A stretch of DNA of 64,000 nucleotides from Rhodococcoides fascians A44A. GTDB lineage: Bacteria > Actinomycetota > Actinomycetes > Mycobacteriales > Mycobacteriaceae. Positions 1 to 8,177 of the stretch are shown here, in pieces; positions within the stretch are counted from its first letter, which is position 1; every line of letters starts with the position of its first letter. The translations under genes were made by a program, and so were the position numbers. Below the pieces are notes generated by a model. The model saw only the letters and a list, made by a program, of their open reading frames with translations. It was not told the DNA's origin and made no database searches. The stretch spans positions 1,097,483 to 1,161,482 of the forward strand of contig NZ_JMEX01000008.1 of assembly GCF_000760735.1 (NCBI RefSeq). The letters run 5' to 3'.

Positions 1-1
1 A

Positions 2-76
2 CTCCTCCGCCGAAAACTACGACAACACAAAACCATCCAACACCTCCGCGAACGAAAGAAACCACCACCCTTCTGA
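2..76 (+). CDS. C-terminal tail of a gene cut by the window edge
   Basis: An open frame enters from the left edge and stops at a TGA at 74-76. Its last 24 codons are strongly basic (many Arg, Lys and Gln) and end in KKPPPF. Only this tail is visible, so no domain can be recognised. Basic tails of this kind occur at the end of rhodococcal DUF222/HNH-type proteins, but this is a guess. It may also be a chance open frame. Confidence 0.3.
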   Translation, partial: LLRRKLRQHKTIQHLRERKKPPPF

Positions 77-239
77 CGACCGAGGACGTTAGGGTGACCT
101 GCGGAAGGCCGCCACATGCAATTGACGTCGCAGGAGGACATCAACCGTCGGGGGCTGCGAGCACGGGACCCGATGGACCGCCGGCTGACGTTGCCGACAC
201 TGTGTGCGAACGGGGCTCGTGCGACTAAAGTGTCGGGAT

Positions 240-362
240 GTGAGGAGCGCAGACATCAACCCCACATTGCCCCTCAGCATCGATTTACTCTGGGCTGCAA
301 TTGTGTTGGCGTGCTTGTCGTTGACCATCGTTGCGTGGGTGTCCATCCTGGCTCGGCGGTGA
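240..362 (+). CDS. Candidate 40-residue single-span membrane protein
   Basis: A GTG at 240 opens a 40-codon frame that ends at TGA 360-362. The product has a short polar start (VRSADINPT), then a continuous hydrophobic stretch from about residue 14 to 36 containing DLLWAAIVLACLS, and ends in a positively charged ARR. This is the profile of a one-span inner-membrane peptide with a cytoplasmic basic tail. There is no strong ribosome binding site, only GGGAT just upstream, so the start is uncertain. It lies between the left-edge gene tail and a convergent lipoprotein gene. No family is recognised. Confidence 0.4.
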   Translation: MRSADINPTLPLSIDLLWAAIVLACLSLTIVAWVSILARR

Positions 363-378
363 ACTCGTAGTCCAGCAG

Positions 379-840
379 TCAGTGGCCCGCGCTGTACATG
401 TAGAGCTGCGCACTTTCATCGTCCTGCGTCAGCACAATGGTCATCGAATCCATGCCGCCGGAGGCGGGATACCGTGTGGACAGAGCTCCAGACCGGCATT
501 CGAATCCCACGGAAGACCACTTTCCAGGGGGCACCGTCCCGCACCCGACCGGCTCCATCGGGGGAAAATTCGGATTCGCCGCCGCTACGGTCGATGCATC
601 ACCGAACGCCGCGTCCGCCTCGTATCGAGCAGACCACGCGGGCGCACCGACGAACTCCCAGAACACGAATGCCTCTGCGAATTCGAATCCCCTCGGAACA
701 GTGAATCCATCTGCTTCCAGATAGTTTCTAATTTGATCCTCATCGACCGCCAGCTGCTCACCGGGCTCAGGAGAAGCACAGGAGGCCAGCGCTAGGCATG
801 CAAGAGACAGCACGACGCACATCCGCCATCTCAACCGCAT
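379..840 (-). CDS. Putative secreted lipoprotein
   Basis: A 153-residue protein with a classic type II signal peptide: basic MRLRWR, a hydrophobic core, then the lipobox LASC with Cys at about residue 21, predicting lipidation and attachment to the outer face of the cytoplasmic membrane. The mature part is acidic near the start and contains two further cysteines (VGCGTV and FECRSG) that could form a disulfide. The final segment reads like the beta-strands of a small lipoprotein domain. No family was recognised, so the function is unknown. The gene stands alone and is followed upstream on the same strand by another hypothetical gene. Confidence 0.65.
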   Translation of the reverse strand: MRLRWRMCVVLSLACLALASCASPEPGEQLAVDEDQIRNYLEADGFTVPRGFEFAEAFVFWEFVGAPAWSARYEADAAFGDASTVAAANPNFPPMEPVGCGTVPPGKWSSVGFECRSGALSTRYPASGGMDSMTIVLTQDDESAQLYMYSAGH

Positions 841-925
841 GAAAACCCATTCCTTCTCCGACGCCTGCGCGCACGTTCAGTAGTTGACTGCGCACGCTTC
901 GGCGAAGCAATGACGCGTTGATTAT

Positions 926-1255
926 TCAACCCGCCGGTGCGCGATACTGCATTCGAGGATTCGTCCGCGGGGTATCGCAGTCGAATGACTCGAGAATCCC
1001 CGCGCTGGTGATGATCGCGTAGGTCTCGATGTCCATTCCGAGATCGGCATCGAACGCCGGGACTGTTGCGGACAGTGCAACGATCAACCCGTGGTGGCGA
1101 GGCGGTAAATGCAGGAACACATCGATCTGCCACCCCTCCGGCACCTGAAGGACAGTCCAAGCCGTCACGACGGGATCGTTCCCGGACACAAGGTCCCGGA
1201 GCACTAGTTGCCCGAAGTCGAGAGCGAATCGTCGTTCATTCGTGTGGTTGGGCAT
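926..1255 (-). CDS. Hypothetical protein
   Basis: A 109-residue soluble protein beginning MPNHTNERRF; an in-frame GTG four codons further upstream (1267) is an alternative start. Neither start has a convincing Shine-Dalgarno sequence. The sequence alternates hydrophobic and polar residues, suggesting a small alpha/beta fold, with a proline- and histidine-containing turn (HLPPRHHG). There is no signal peptide or membrane segment. It precedes the lipoprotein gene on the same strand with an 85-bp gap, so the two may be cotranscribed. No family is recognised. Confidence 0.5.
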   Translation of the reverse strand: MPNHTNERRFALDFGQLVLRDLVSGNDPVVTAWTVLQVPEGWQIDVFLHLPPRHHGLIVALSATVPAFDADLGMDIETYAIITSAGILESFDCDTPRTNPRMQYRAPAG

Positions 1256-1430
1256 TGTCCGATTCACTAGAGGAGAAGGCGAGCAGCAACCCGTACGACG
1301 TTGAATGCTAGGTGCCGGACCATTTGTTTGCCTACTCTTCGAAACCGATCACTTGAGCCTGTTCCGAGAACACAGTGTCGGATGGACCGCGGTGTCGCTT
1401 TCGCACCGCCGTCGACGATGAGGACCATTG

Positions 1431-3005
1431 ATGCTCGGAACGAAACAACAACGTGCAGTGAAAGCTGCGGGATCGGCGGCTCTGGCAGTGGCAGTGCTCG
1501 TGGCATGCACATCGAACACGAGACCCGAAGGGGAGCAGGTCGTAGACGACGCTGCGCTGGATCGCTTCTACCAGCAGCAGTTGGCCTGGGGCGCCTGCGG
1601 AAGCGACTACGCGAGCACCGACGAGGAGACCAAAGCCATGGACATCGTTCCAGGGCTCGAGTGTGCGCGTCTCGAGGTGCCACTCGACTACGACGATCCA
1701 GAGAACGATATCGCCGAGATCGCGGTATCGCGCGTGCCGTCCCGAGGTGACGGACCCAGTACGCCGCTGGTGATCAATCCAGGCGGGCCGGGCGGGTCAG
1801 GCGTCGTCGGGGCGATCTTGACCGCCTTAGGGCTTGTCGAAAGCCCGATCACCGAGAATTTCGATATCGTCGGATTCGATCCGCGCGGTGTCGGCGCCTC
1901 ACAACCGGCCGTGGATTGCTACAGCGACGAAGAAGCGGATGCAGGTACTGTTCCGCTCGGATCGCTGGGTACGACAGTAGAATTCACCAGCGATGACACG
2001 CAAGCGATCATGAACAAATGCGCCGAGAGGTCGGGCGGTGTCGATACCCTCGCGCACGTCGGGACCCGAGACACGGCGCGGGACATGGATGTTCTGCGAG
2101 CAGCACTCGGCCAGGACAAGTTGACCTACTTCGGTCAGAGTTATGGCTCGAGATTGGGAGCGGTCTACGCCGAACAATTTCCCGACCGCGTGCGCGCACT
2201 GCTGTTCGACGCAGCTGTCGATCCTCGCCTCGACGGCCACGAAGCAGTGCTCAGTAGTTACGGAGGGTTTCAACAAGCGTTCGACGGCTTGGCCACCGAA
2301 TGCGCGGCCCGTTTCGAGTGCCCCCTGGGTAACGATCCAGCACGGGCGACCCTGAGGTTTCAGCAGCTGGTAAGGCCACTGCGTACCGAGCCTGTTCCTG
2401 CTCTGGACACGACGTTGAGCTTCGACGATGCAATCGGAAGCGTCATCTCGGGGCTCTACGCGCCGGATACGTGGCCGCTTATCGTCGACGGTCTCGCAGA
2501 ACTCGCCCGAGGGCGGGGCGACGGTCTGATGCAGCTGCTCTACACCTTCGGGGGTCGCAGCGCGGCGGGCCAGTGGACCAACTTCACGGAAGCGAACTAC
2601 GCGATCAACTGCATGGATCTCGATCGCCTGACGCCAACTCGAAGCGCCGAACTACGACGCTGGACGTACGACCTGGCGCCGTTCATGGATCCAGGTGTCG
2701 ATGTCGCCGACGGTGCCCGCGATGCGTGTGAGCACTGGCCCGCGGAGCCGACGCTCGGCTTTCCGTACGCGCAGAACGTCGACGGACTACCTCCCACCCT
2801 GGTCATATCCACGACGCGCGACCCCTCGACCCCGCACTCCGGTGGCGTCAGCCTCGCCGATTCACTGGGAAGTTCTCTGCTCACCGTCGAGGGCGGCGCC
2901 CATGGCATCGTCGGGCAGGGCACGAATGCGTGTGTCGATGGCATAGTGTCCGATTACCTGATCAACTTGCAGGTACCCGACGAGGACGCGCGCTGCATCA
3001 CGTGA
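1431..3005 (+). CDS. Secreted alpha/beta hydrolase of the tripeptidyl-aminopeptidase (TAP/SlpD) type
   Basis: This 524-residue protein starts with a signal peptide ending in the lipobox-like LVAC (Cys about 27), so it is probably an exported lipoprotein. The oxyanion region NPGGPGGSG (about 120) and nucleophile elbow GQSYGSRLG (Ser about 237) are typical of the prolyl/tripeptidyl aminopeptidase branch of alpha/beta hydrolases. The C-terminal TAP-like domain supplies Asp (in TTRDPSTPH) and His (in GGAHGIVG), completing a Ser-Asp-His triad. The family removes short peptides from protein N-termini or hydrolyses esters outside the cell; the substrate here is unknown. The ATG at 1431 follows a purine-rich GATGAGGA. 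A TTG one codon upstream is less likely. The MerR gene follows after 11 bp and may be cotranscribed. Confidence 0.85.
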   Translation: MLGTKQQRAVKAAGSAALAVAVLVACTSNTRPEGEQVVDDAALDRFYQQQLAWGACGSDYASTDEETKAMDIVPGLECARLEVPLDYDDPENDIAEIAVSRVPSRGDGPSTPLVINPGGPGGSGVVGAILTALGLVESPITENFDIVGFDPRGVGASQPAVDCYSDEEADAGTVPLGSLGTTVEFTSDDTQAIMNKCAERSGGVDTLAHVGTRDTARDMDVLRAALGQDKLTYFGQSYGSRLGAVYAEQFPDRVRALLFDAAVDPRLDGHEAVLSSYGGFQQAFDGLATECAARFECPLGNDPARATLRFQQLVRPLRTEPVPALDTTLSFDDAIGSVISGLYAPDTWPLIVDGLAELARGRGDGLMQLLYTFGGRSAAGQWTNFTEANYAINCMDLDRLTPTRSAELRRWTYDLAPFMDPGVDVADGARDACEHWPAEPTLGFPYAQNVDGLPPTLVISTTRDPSTPHSGGVSLADSLGSSLLTVEGGAHGIVGQGTNACVDGIVSDYLINLQVPDEDARCIT

Positions 3006-3016
3006 GGAGGGTCGAT

Positions 3017-3721
3017 ATGGCTTGGAGTACACGTGAACTCGCGGAGCTCGCAAGCACGACCGTCAACACCATCCGTCACTACCACCGCCTGGGTTTGCTC
3101 TCGGAACCCGAGCGGTCGAGCAACGGATACAAGCAGTACCGCGCTGGGCACCTCGTGCGTGTTCTTCGGATCCGACGCTACCGCGAGCTCGGTGTTCCCC
3201 TTACACAGATCGATTCGATCGATGGGCCCGACAGCGCGCTCCAGACTCTCGACGAAGAATTGGTGGCCGCCATCGAGCAATTACAGCGCGCTCGGGAACG
3301 ACTGGCGGCCACCCTGAGTGAGGGTGCCGAGTCCGACGTTCCCGCCGGATTCGGTTCTGTCGCCGACCGATTGCCTGCTCCGGACCGAGCCCTGCTGACG
3401 ATAGTGGCGCAGTACTTCGACGACGATGCGTTGGACGACATTCGCGCAATGATAGAAGTCGCACAGACCGATGTGGACCGCGAATACGAGCAACTACCGG
3501 AAAGCTCGAGCGACAGCGTCCGCCAGGATCTCGCCGAGAGAATGGCGGTGCTACTCGGCCGGCACCTGGAGGACTACCCCTGGCTCCTCAACCGAGAGTC
3601 ACACATCACCGCTGCACCGGACGTAGTGGACAGCGCCGTTTATCCATCGGTTGCAGATCTCTACCGTCCCGCACAACTCGACGTGCTCGTGCGGGTCGTC
3701 CACCTCACGCATGACCGGTGA
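3017..3721 (+). CDS. MerR-family transcriptional regulator
   Basis: A 234-residue protein whose N-terminus is a MerR winged helix-turn-helix: [25 protein letters not shown], followed by [10 protein letters not shown], the usual wing segment. A coiled-coil dimerisation helix follows at about residues 75-110. The C-terminal 120 residues are acidic and resemble the effector part of actinobacterial MerR-like regulators, without the cysteines of metal sensors. The ATG at 3017 was chosen over longer in-frame starts because it follows AGGAGG and begins directly before the HTH. It lies 11 bp after the TAP-type hydrolase. The 3' end abuts a truncated CoA-transferase on the other strand, so the locus has probably been rearranged there. 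Confidence 0.85.
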   Translation: MAWSTRELAELASTTVNTIRHYHRLGLLSEPERSSNGYKQYRAGHLVRVLRIRRYRELGVPLTQIDSIDGPDSALQTLDEELVAAIEQLQRARERLAATLSEGAESDVPAGFGSVADRLPAPDRALLTIVAQYFDDDALDDIRAMIEVAQTDVDREYEQLPESSSDSVRQDLAERMAVLLGRHLEDYPWLLNRESHITAAPDVVDSAVYPSVADLYRPAQLDVLVRVVHLTHDR

Positions 3722-3734
3722 GCCCATGCCCCGG

Positions 3735-3844
3735 TCGACGACGCGCTCCACCTTGATCACTTGGGCACCGAAATCCGCGAGCATGCGCGCCGCAGTGGGC
3801 CCGGCGATGTAGTTACCCAGCTCCAGGACTCGAAAACCATTCAT
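3735..3844 (-). pseudogene. 5' remnant of a CaiB/BaiF family III CoA-transferase gene
   Basis: The frame beginning at ATG 3844 encodes about 37 residues that match the start of family III CoA-transferases closely: [21 protein letters not shown], then [11 protein letters not shown]. This is the conserved N-terminal Rossmann strand and loop of CaiB/Frc proteins, normally about 400 residues long. After VIKVERV the family similarity ends and the frame runs into the 3' end of the MerR gene. The remainder has evidently been deleted. The fragment lies 74 bp downstream of the TetR gene, so the enzyme was probably once part of that operon. Confidence 0.7.
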
Positions 3845-3917
3845 TGGCAGCGTATTCGAGTCGTCAAGCGAATATTCTCCGAGCAGATGTGCCTCCGTCG
3901 AGTGGGATGAGCCGGTT

Positions 3918-4547
3918 TCAGTGCCGTGTGAGCAGCTCGAACATTGCATGTACTTCCGCAGCTGTCGGGGTGGGCAGGGAGCCCCGAGCGTGAACGAAGC
4001 CGATGCCCGAGTACACGAGAATGCCTGCTCGGAGCCGCGCTTCGTCCGGGTCGAATTCGAGATCGAGCAAGGAGCGCTGTACGACCTCGAAGATTCGATT
4101 GTCCAGTTCGCGCACGGCGTCGGCGATCTTGCCGTAGTTGCGAGCCCAATCCCGGACGGCCGACTCCACGGCCCACGTGCGTTGGTCGATCAACAGTTCG
4201 GCCATGATCTGCAAGCGTTGTTCGACCTCGACGGTCTCGAGCCCCTTCAATCCGCGCACCGTGTCGTTCTGGGTGTCGCACCATTTGTCCGCGATCGCTT
4301 CCATCAGCTTGTCTATGTCGGCGAAATGCCAGTAGAAGCTCCCTTTGGTGACCTCGAGGCGTTCGCACAGCTTGGTGATCTTCACACCGGACACGCCGTC
4401 GGTCGCCATCAGTTCGAACGAGGCGTCGATCCAGTCGTCGACCGACAGGCGTGTTGTCCGACGCGTCGGCTTGGTCCCGGTCTTTGCACCCGCTGCCTTC
4501 TTTGCGGGTGCACGGCGCGCTGAAGCCGACCTGGGTGTGCCTGCCAT
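3918..4547 (-). CDS. TetR-family regulator, likely repressor of the oxidase/Mce/dioxygenase regulon
   Basis: A 209-residue TetR protein. After an Ala/Lys-rich basic N-terminal extension, residues 38-85 form the [22 protein letters not shown], then [20 protein letters not shown], with the family-typical GSFYWHF. The rest is an all-helical ligand-binding domain. It lies 60 bp downstream of the lipase-like gene in the same orientation, so both are probably read from the divergent promoter region at 5439-5538. That region contains an inverted repeat repeated twice near 17 kb. I infer that this protein binds those sites and represses its own operon and both neighbouring operons. A 12-bp palindrome (GATCGTACGATC, 4588-4599) sits just upstream of its start and could also matter. 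Confidence 0.85.
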   Translation of the reverse strand: MAGTPRSASARRAPAKKAAGAKTGTKPTRRTTRLSVDDWIDASFELMATDGVSGVKITKLCERLEVTKGSFYWHFADIDKLMEAIADKWCDTQNDTVRGLKGLETVEVEQRLQIMAELLIDQRTWAVESAVRDWARNYGKIADAVRELDNRIFEVVQRSLLDLEFDPDEARLRAGILVYSGIGFVHARGSLPTPTAAEVHAMFELLTRH

Positions 4548-4607
4548 CAGAGTGAACTCCTCGCTGTCGGGGCGGCGTACGCCCTTCGATCGTACGATCC
4601 GTCGCCG

Positions 4608-5438
4608 TCATCCGGCGGTGAGGCCGCCGAGGGCCAGCCGACGTACGAGTGGACCGTTCGTCATGTGCAGGTGATCGGTCCGGTCCGCCGGGTCCACATC
4701 CTGGACGACGAGATTCTCGCTGCCGGGCACTGCGGCCACGAGCGGATCGGTCATGAGCCCGTCGGACAGCGAGATCACGTTGACGTACCGCACTCCCGGC
4801 GACATCCATCCAGTACGAGCAGCGTCGTGCATGTAGCCGGAATCGGCGACGATCTGACCGCATGCGGCGCAGATCGGTTCGAGCAGAGGCTTCTCCAGGG
4901 CGGCGAGAGCGTCGTAGATCCCGATGCTCCGATTGAACGCGGCCAGGCTGCCGAGGCCTGCCACATCGGTTCCGTTCCACAGCGGTCCGACGGTCACGAG
5001 CGTGCGCACGTCCTGCGCACCGGAGTGCGCAATCCACTGCTGAGCCACCAACCCGCCGGCACCGCGGGCGAGAACCTGCACTCGGTCGGCCCCGGTTCTT
5101 TCACGGATGGAGGCGACGAATGCGCCGAACTCGAGTGCCGAGTCCTCGATGCTGGTCAGACCGGCCACCGCGAGCCCAGCCTGCTGCAACAGAACCGATG
5201 CATCCGAACTGCCGTAGGTGAACGAGAACGCACACAACCCACGCCTGTCCAGGTCGTCGAGCCACCCGTCCCACTCGCGCTCCGAGGACGCGAGATCGTG
5301 CACGAGGACGGTGGGCGTCTCGCACGCCGCCGGAGAGGCGGATGCCGTCGCAGCCTCGACGTTCAGAACTGCGGCGACAGCGATCGAGATCGCAACCATT
5401 CCACGTAGTGCTCGACAGGCGTTCTCACGCAGCCTCAT
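4608..5438 (-). CDS. Secreted lipase-like alpha/beta hydrolase lacking the nucleophile serine
   Basis: A 276-residue protein with a signal peptide (MRLRENACRALRG, hydrophobic core, Ala-rich cleavage region ending ASASP). The fold resembles secreted actinobacterial triacylglycerol lipases of the LipA/EstA type: the strand PTVLVHDLASSEREW, a GADRVQVL strand and an elbow position. Where the family has G-H-S-x-G-G, this protein has A-R-G-A-G-G, so the catalytic Ser is replaced by Gly. It may therefore be a non-enzymatic binding protein or use other chemistry. The start at 5438 precedes the signal peptide; longer in-frame starts would run through the divergent promoter. It is the first gene of the operon with the TetR regulator and is transcribed away from the multicopper oxidase. 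Confidence 0.7.
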   Translation of the reverse strand: MRLRENACRALRGMVAISIAVAAVLNVEAATASASPAACETPTVLVHDLASSEREWDGWLDDLDRRGLCAFSFTYGSSDASVLLQQAGLAVAGLTSIEDSALEFGAFVASIRERTGADRVQVLARGAGGLVAQQWIAHSGAQDVRTLVTVGPLWNGTDVAGLGSLAAFNRSIGIYDALAALEKPLLEPICAACGQIVADSGYMHDAARTGWMSPGVRYVNVISLSDGLMTDPLVAAVPGSENLVVQDVDPADRTDHLHMTNGPLVRRLALGGLTAG

Positions 5439-5479
5439 TGGCCTCCGATCTGCGGATTCGTCGAAATCGACTGACCACA

Positions 5480-5497
5480 CCATACAGTGCGGTATGG
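5480..5497. promoter_or_regulatory. Inverted-repeat operator in the divergent lipase/TetR - multicopper oxidase promoter region
   Basis: CCATAC, six bases, GTATGG; the repeat extends by two bases on each side to an 8-bp arm (CACCATAC/GTATGGTG, 5478-5499). It lies 39 bp from the lipase-like start and 41 bp from the oxidase start, the usual position for a TetR operator between divergent genes. The same half-sites with the same spacer length recur at 17025-17042 and 17082-17099. Confidence 0.7.
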
Positions 5498-5538
5498 TGC
5501 GTGTCACATCATCGGACCGTGCGAAAGGCTCCTCACAC

Positions 5539-7389
5539 ATGGCGCAGGACATGACCCGCCGCACCCTGTTCCGAGCGCTGGGTGTGGGCACCGCAGCAGT
5601 GGCTCTCGGCGGCGTCAGCGCCTCCCGCGCGTTCACCTCACCCGCCGGCGACACGTTCGAGAGTCCGCTGCTGTTCCACTCTCCCGACGTGACTCCGTTC
5701 CGAGATACGCTACCGACGCTGCCTACGGTGTCGGGATCCACTCTCTCGGTCGACGCGGTGTCTGCCATGCACAGATTTCATGCCGACATGCCCGAGGTCC
5801 CCGCGCTGGCATATCACTGCGGACCGAACGCGCGACCCGGCTACCTCGGGCCCATCATCGAAGCGCACGCCGACGATCCGCTGACCCTTCGATTCTCCAA
5901 CACCATGACCCTGCACCCCATGGCTCAGGACATGGACACCTCGCTGCACGGTGTGACCGAGAGTTTCCGTACCTCGACCCCGATGTCGCTGCACCTTCAC
6001 GGCGGCGTGACGCCACCGGACAGCGACGGCAATCCGGAGCAGCTCACGGTCCCCGGAGGAAGCATCGTTCATCACTTCCCCAACAGGCAGGAAGCGGCAA
6101 CACTCTGGTATCACGATCACGCGATGGCAATCACCCGTGTCAACGTCTACGCGGGCCTGGCCGGGATGTACTTGCTCCGAGATCGGTTCGACACCGGTCG
6201 TACCGACAATCCCCTCGGACTCCCCGCCGGTGAGTTCGAGATGCCACTCGTCATGCAGGAGAAGATCTTTCGCGAAGACAGCCACCTGAGCATCCGATCG
6301 ACTCGCATCGTGCCGGAGGGTTCGTGGGAAGGTGGAGCCGTCGGAGACGTCGGGCTCGTCAACGGCATGATCTGGCCGGAACTCACCGTTGCCCGAGGGC
6401 TGTACCGCTTTCGGATGATCAACGCCGCCTCGTACAGCGTGTGGAACCTCCACTTCGAGAACCACATGAAGTTCTGGGTCATCGGCAACGACGGCGGATT
6501 GCTCGACGCTCCCGTGCCCGTGACGTCGATCAGGGTCGCTCCAGGCGAGAGATACGACGTGCTCGTCGACTTCTCCGATTACGACGCGGGCCAGACGGTC
6601 GAATTGAGAAACGACGAGGCTCCGCCCTTCCAGGCGGCCGTCATCGGGGCAGTCACCATGCCGCTGTTCTGTCGTTTCCGTGTCGGTACTGCACGCGGAT
6701 TCACCGGTGGGATACCGACGTCGCTGCGCGGCGGTCGAGGGCCTGCACCGATCGGACCCATCCAGCAGCCGACGAAGATTCGTACCGTCACCGTCAGCCA
6801 GCCCTACGCACTACGCAATCCACCGGCCATCATGTCGCTGAACAATCTTCGCTACAGCGACCCGGACATCGAAATGCCGCGACCCGGCACCGTCGAGCAG
6901 TGGAACATCGTCAACATCACGCCCGATCCACACCCGATTCACATCCACCTCGTCACCTTCCGGATCGTGGGTCGCACCCCACTGCGCACCGTCGATTACC
7001 AGATCGCGAATCCGCAGCCTGCCATCGGAATCAAATGGACCCCTGATCCGGAAGGCTTCCTCGGCGGACCGATGACCCCGCCTGCACCGTGGGAGGCCGG
7101 TTGGAAGGACACGGTGAGAGTCGACGGCGGGACGGTCACGCGCATCGTCGTACGTTTCCCGACGGCCGAGGAACTGGGTTTCGACCCCGACGCCACCTTC
7201 CCCCGACCGGCCGCTGCCGCACAGCCGAGCACCGATCACGACAACCATCACGACCCCATGCACGAGGTCCACAACGGAATCGACCATTCCGGGGAATCCG
7301 CCGGTGACCTTCAAGGCTACGTCTGGCACTGTCATCTCCTCGACCACGAGGACCACGACATGATGCTCAAGTACCGGATAGTGCCGTGA
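5539..7389 (+). CDS. Tat-exported multicopper oxidase
   Basis: A 616-residue three-domain multicopper oxidase. The N-terminus (MTRRTLFRALGVG) is a twin-arginine signal, so the folded copper enzyme is exported. All four copper motifs are present: LHLHGG (about 151-156), WYHDHAM (190-196), HPIHIHL (465-471) and VWHCHLLDHEDHDMM (595-609), giving the type 1, 2 and 3 copper ligands with Met as probable axial ligand. The family couples one-electron substrate oxidation to reduction of O2 to water; phenols, bilirubin or metals are typical substrates. A His-rich segment (DHDNHHDPMHE) precedes the last motif. The ATG at 5539 starts just before the Tat motif. Its stop overlaps the GTG of yrbEA (GTGA), so it is translated with the Mce transporter, an unusual partner. 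Confidence 0.93.
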   Translation: MAQDMTRRTLFRALGVGTAAVALGGVSASRAFTSPAGDTFESPLLFHSPDVTPFRDTLPTLPTVSGSTLSVDAVSAMHRFHADMPEVPALAYHCGPNARPGYLGPIIEAHADDPLTLRFSNTMTLHPMAQDMDTSLHGVTESFRTSTPMSLHLHGGVTPPDSDGNPEQLTVPGGSIVHHFPNRQEAATLWYHDHAMAITRVNVYAGLAGMYLLRDRFDTGRTDNPLGLPAGEFEMPLVMQEKIFREDSHLSIRSTRIVPEGSWEGGAVGDVGLVNGMIWPELTVARGLYRFRMINAASYSVWNLHFENHMKFWVIGNDGGLLDAPVPVTSIRVAPGERYDVLVDFSDYDAGQTVELRNDEAPPFQAAVIGAVTMPLFCRFRVGTARGFTGGIPTSLRGGRGPAPIGPIQQPTKIRTVTVSQPYALRNPPAIMSLNNLRYSDPDIEMPRPGTVEQWNIVNITPDPHPIHIHLVTFRIVGRTPLRTVDYQIANPQPAIGIKWTPDPEGFLGGPMTPPAPWEAGWKDTVRVDGGTVTRIVVRFPTAEELGFDPDATFPRPAAAAQPSTDHDNHHDPMHEVHNGIDHSGESAGDLQGYVWHCHLLDHEDHDMMLKYRIVP

Positions 7390-8171
7390 CGCAGGCTCTT
7401 CGGAGCGCTGCCCGCGCTACCGTCGCTGCGACGTCCTCGGTCGGCGAGTTCTACGGCTTGGCCCTGGACACCGCAGTAGCTCTGGGCCGCAGAGACTTTC
7501 AGTGGCGCGAATTCGTGGACCAGAGCTGGTTCATCGCTCGGGTGTCACTACTGCCCACGATCCTGATGTCCATTCCGTTCACAGTCCTGGTTGTGTTCAC
7601 CCTCAACTCGTTGCTCTCCGAACTCGGGGCAAGCGACCTCAGCGGTGCGGGAGCGGGCCTGGGCGCGGTGACCCAGATCGGACCCCTGGTGACCGTCCTG
7701 GTCGTCGCGGGCGCTGCGGCGACCGCGATCGCCGCCGACCTCGGTTCACGCACCATCCGCGAGGAAGTCGCGGCGATGGAAGTTCTCGGTATCGACCCCG
7801 TTCATCGGCTCGTGGTCCCCCGCGTCGTTGCCTGCACTCTGATCGCTACATTGCTGAACGGTGCCGTCTGCACCATCGGCCTCGTCGGCGGCTTCTTCTT
7901 CTCGGTGTACCTACAGGACGTCACGCCCGGTGCGTACGTATCCGGCATCACCCTGCTCGTCGGTCTCCCGGAACTGGTCCTGTCCGAGATCAAGGCGGCC
8001 CTGTTCGGCTTGTTGGCCGCGCTGATCGCTTGCTACCGCGGATTGTCGGTCGTCGGCGGGCCGAGGAGCGTCGGCGAGGCGGTCAACGAAACCGTCGTGT
8101 TCTCCTTCGTCGCACTGTTTCTCGTCAATCTCGCACTGACATCCGTCGGCCTCGCTCTGAGTGACCGGTGA
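7386..8171 (+). CDS. yrbEA: YrbE/MlaE-type permease of the Mce transporter, subunit A
   Basis: A 261-residue integral membrane protein of the MlaE/YrbE family, the permease half of a lipid-importing ABC system. Several hydrophobic spans are visible, for example LLPTILMSIPFTVLVVFTL and an IGPLVTVLVVAGAAATAIAADLG segment. The amphipathic loop with IREEVAAMEVLGIDP is the conserved coupling motif that contacts the MceG ATPase. The GTG start overlaps the oxidase stop. It forms a pair with the next gene, and together they should form the membrane channel for the MceA-F proteins. No mceG gene is in the window; these systems usually share an ATPase encoded elsewhere. Confidence 0.93.
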   Translation: MTQALRSAARATVAATSSVGEFYGLALDTAVALGRRDFQWREFVDQSWFIARVSLLPTILMSIPFTVLVVFTLNSLLSELGASDLSGAGAGLGAVTQIGPLVTVLVVAGAAATAIAADLGSRTIREEVAAMEVLGIDPVHRLVVPRVVACTLIATLLNGAVCTIGLVGGFFFSVYLQDVTPGAYVSGITLLVGLPELVLSEIKAALFGLLAALIACYRGLSVVGGPRSVGEAVNETVVFSFVALFLVNLALTSVGLALSDR

Positions 8172-8177
8172 CAAGCG

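Noticed and set aside
116..370. An 84-codon plus-strand frame overlapping the small membrane protein
   Set aside because: The composition is Arg/His/Cys-rich with no hydrophobic pattern, and a 40-codon frame with a clear membrane span lies in the same place in another frame.
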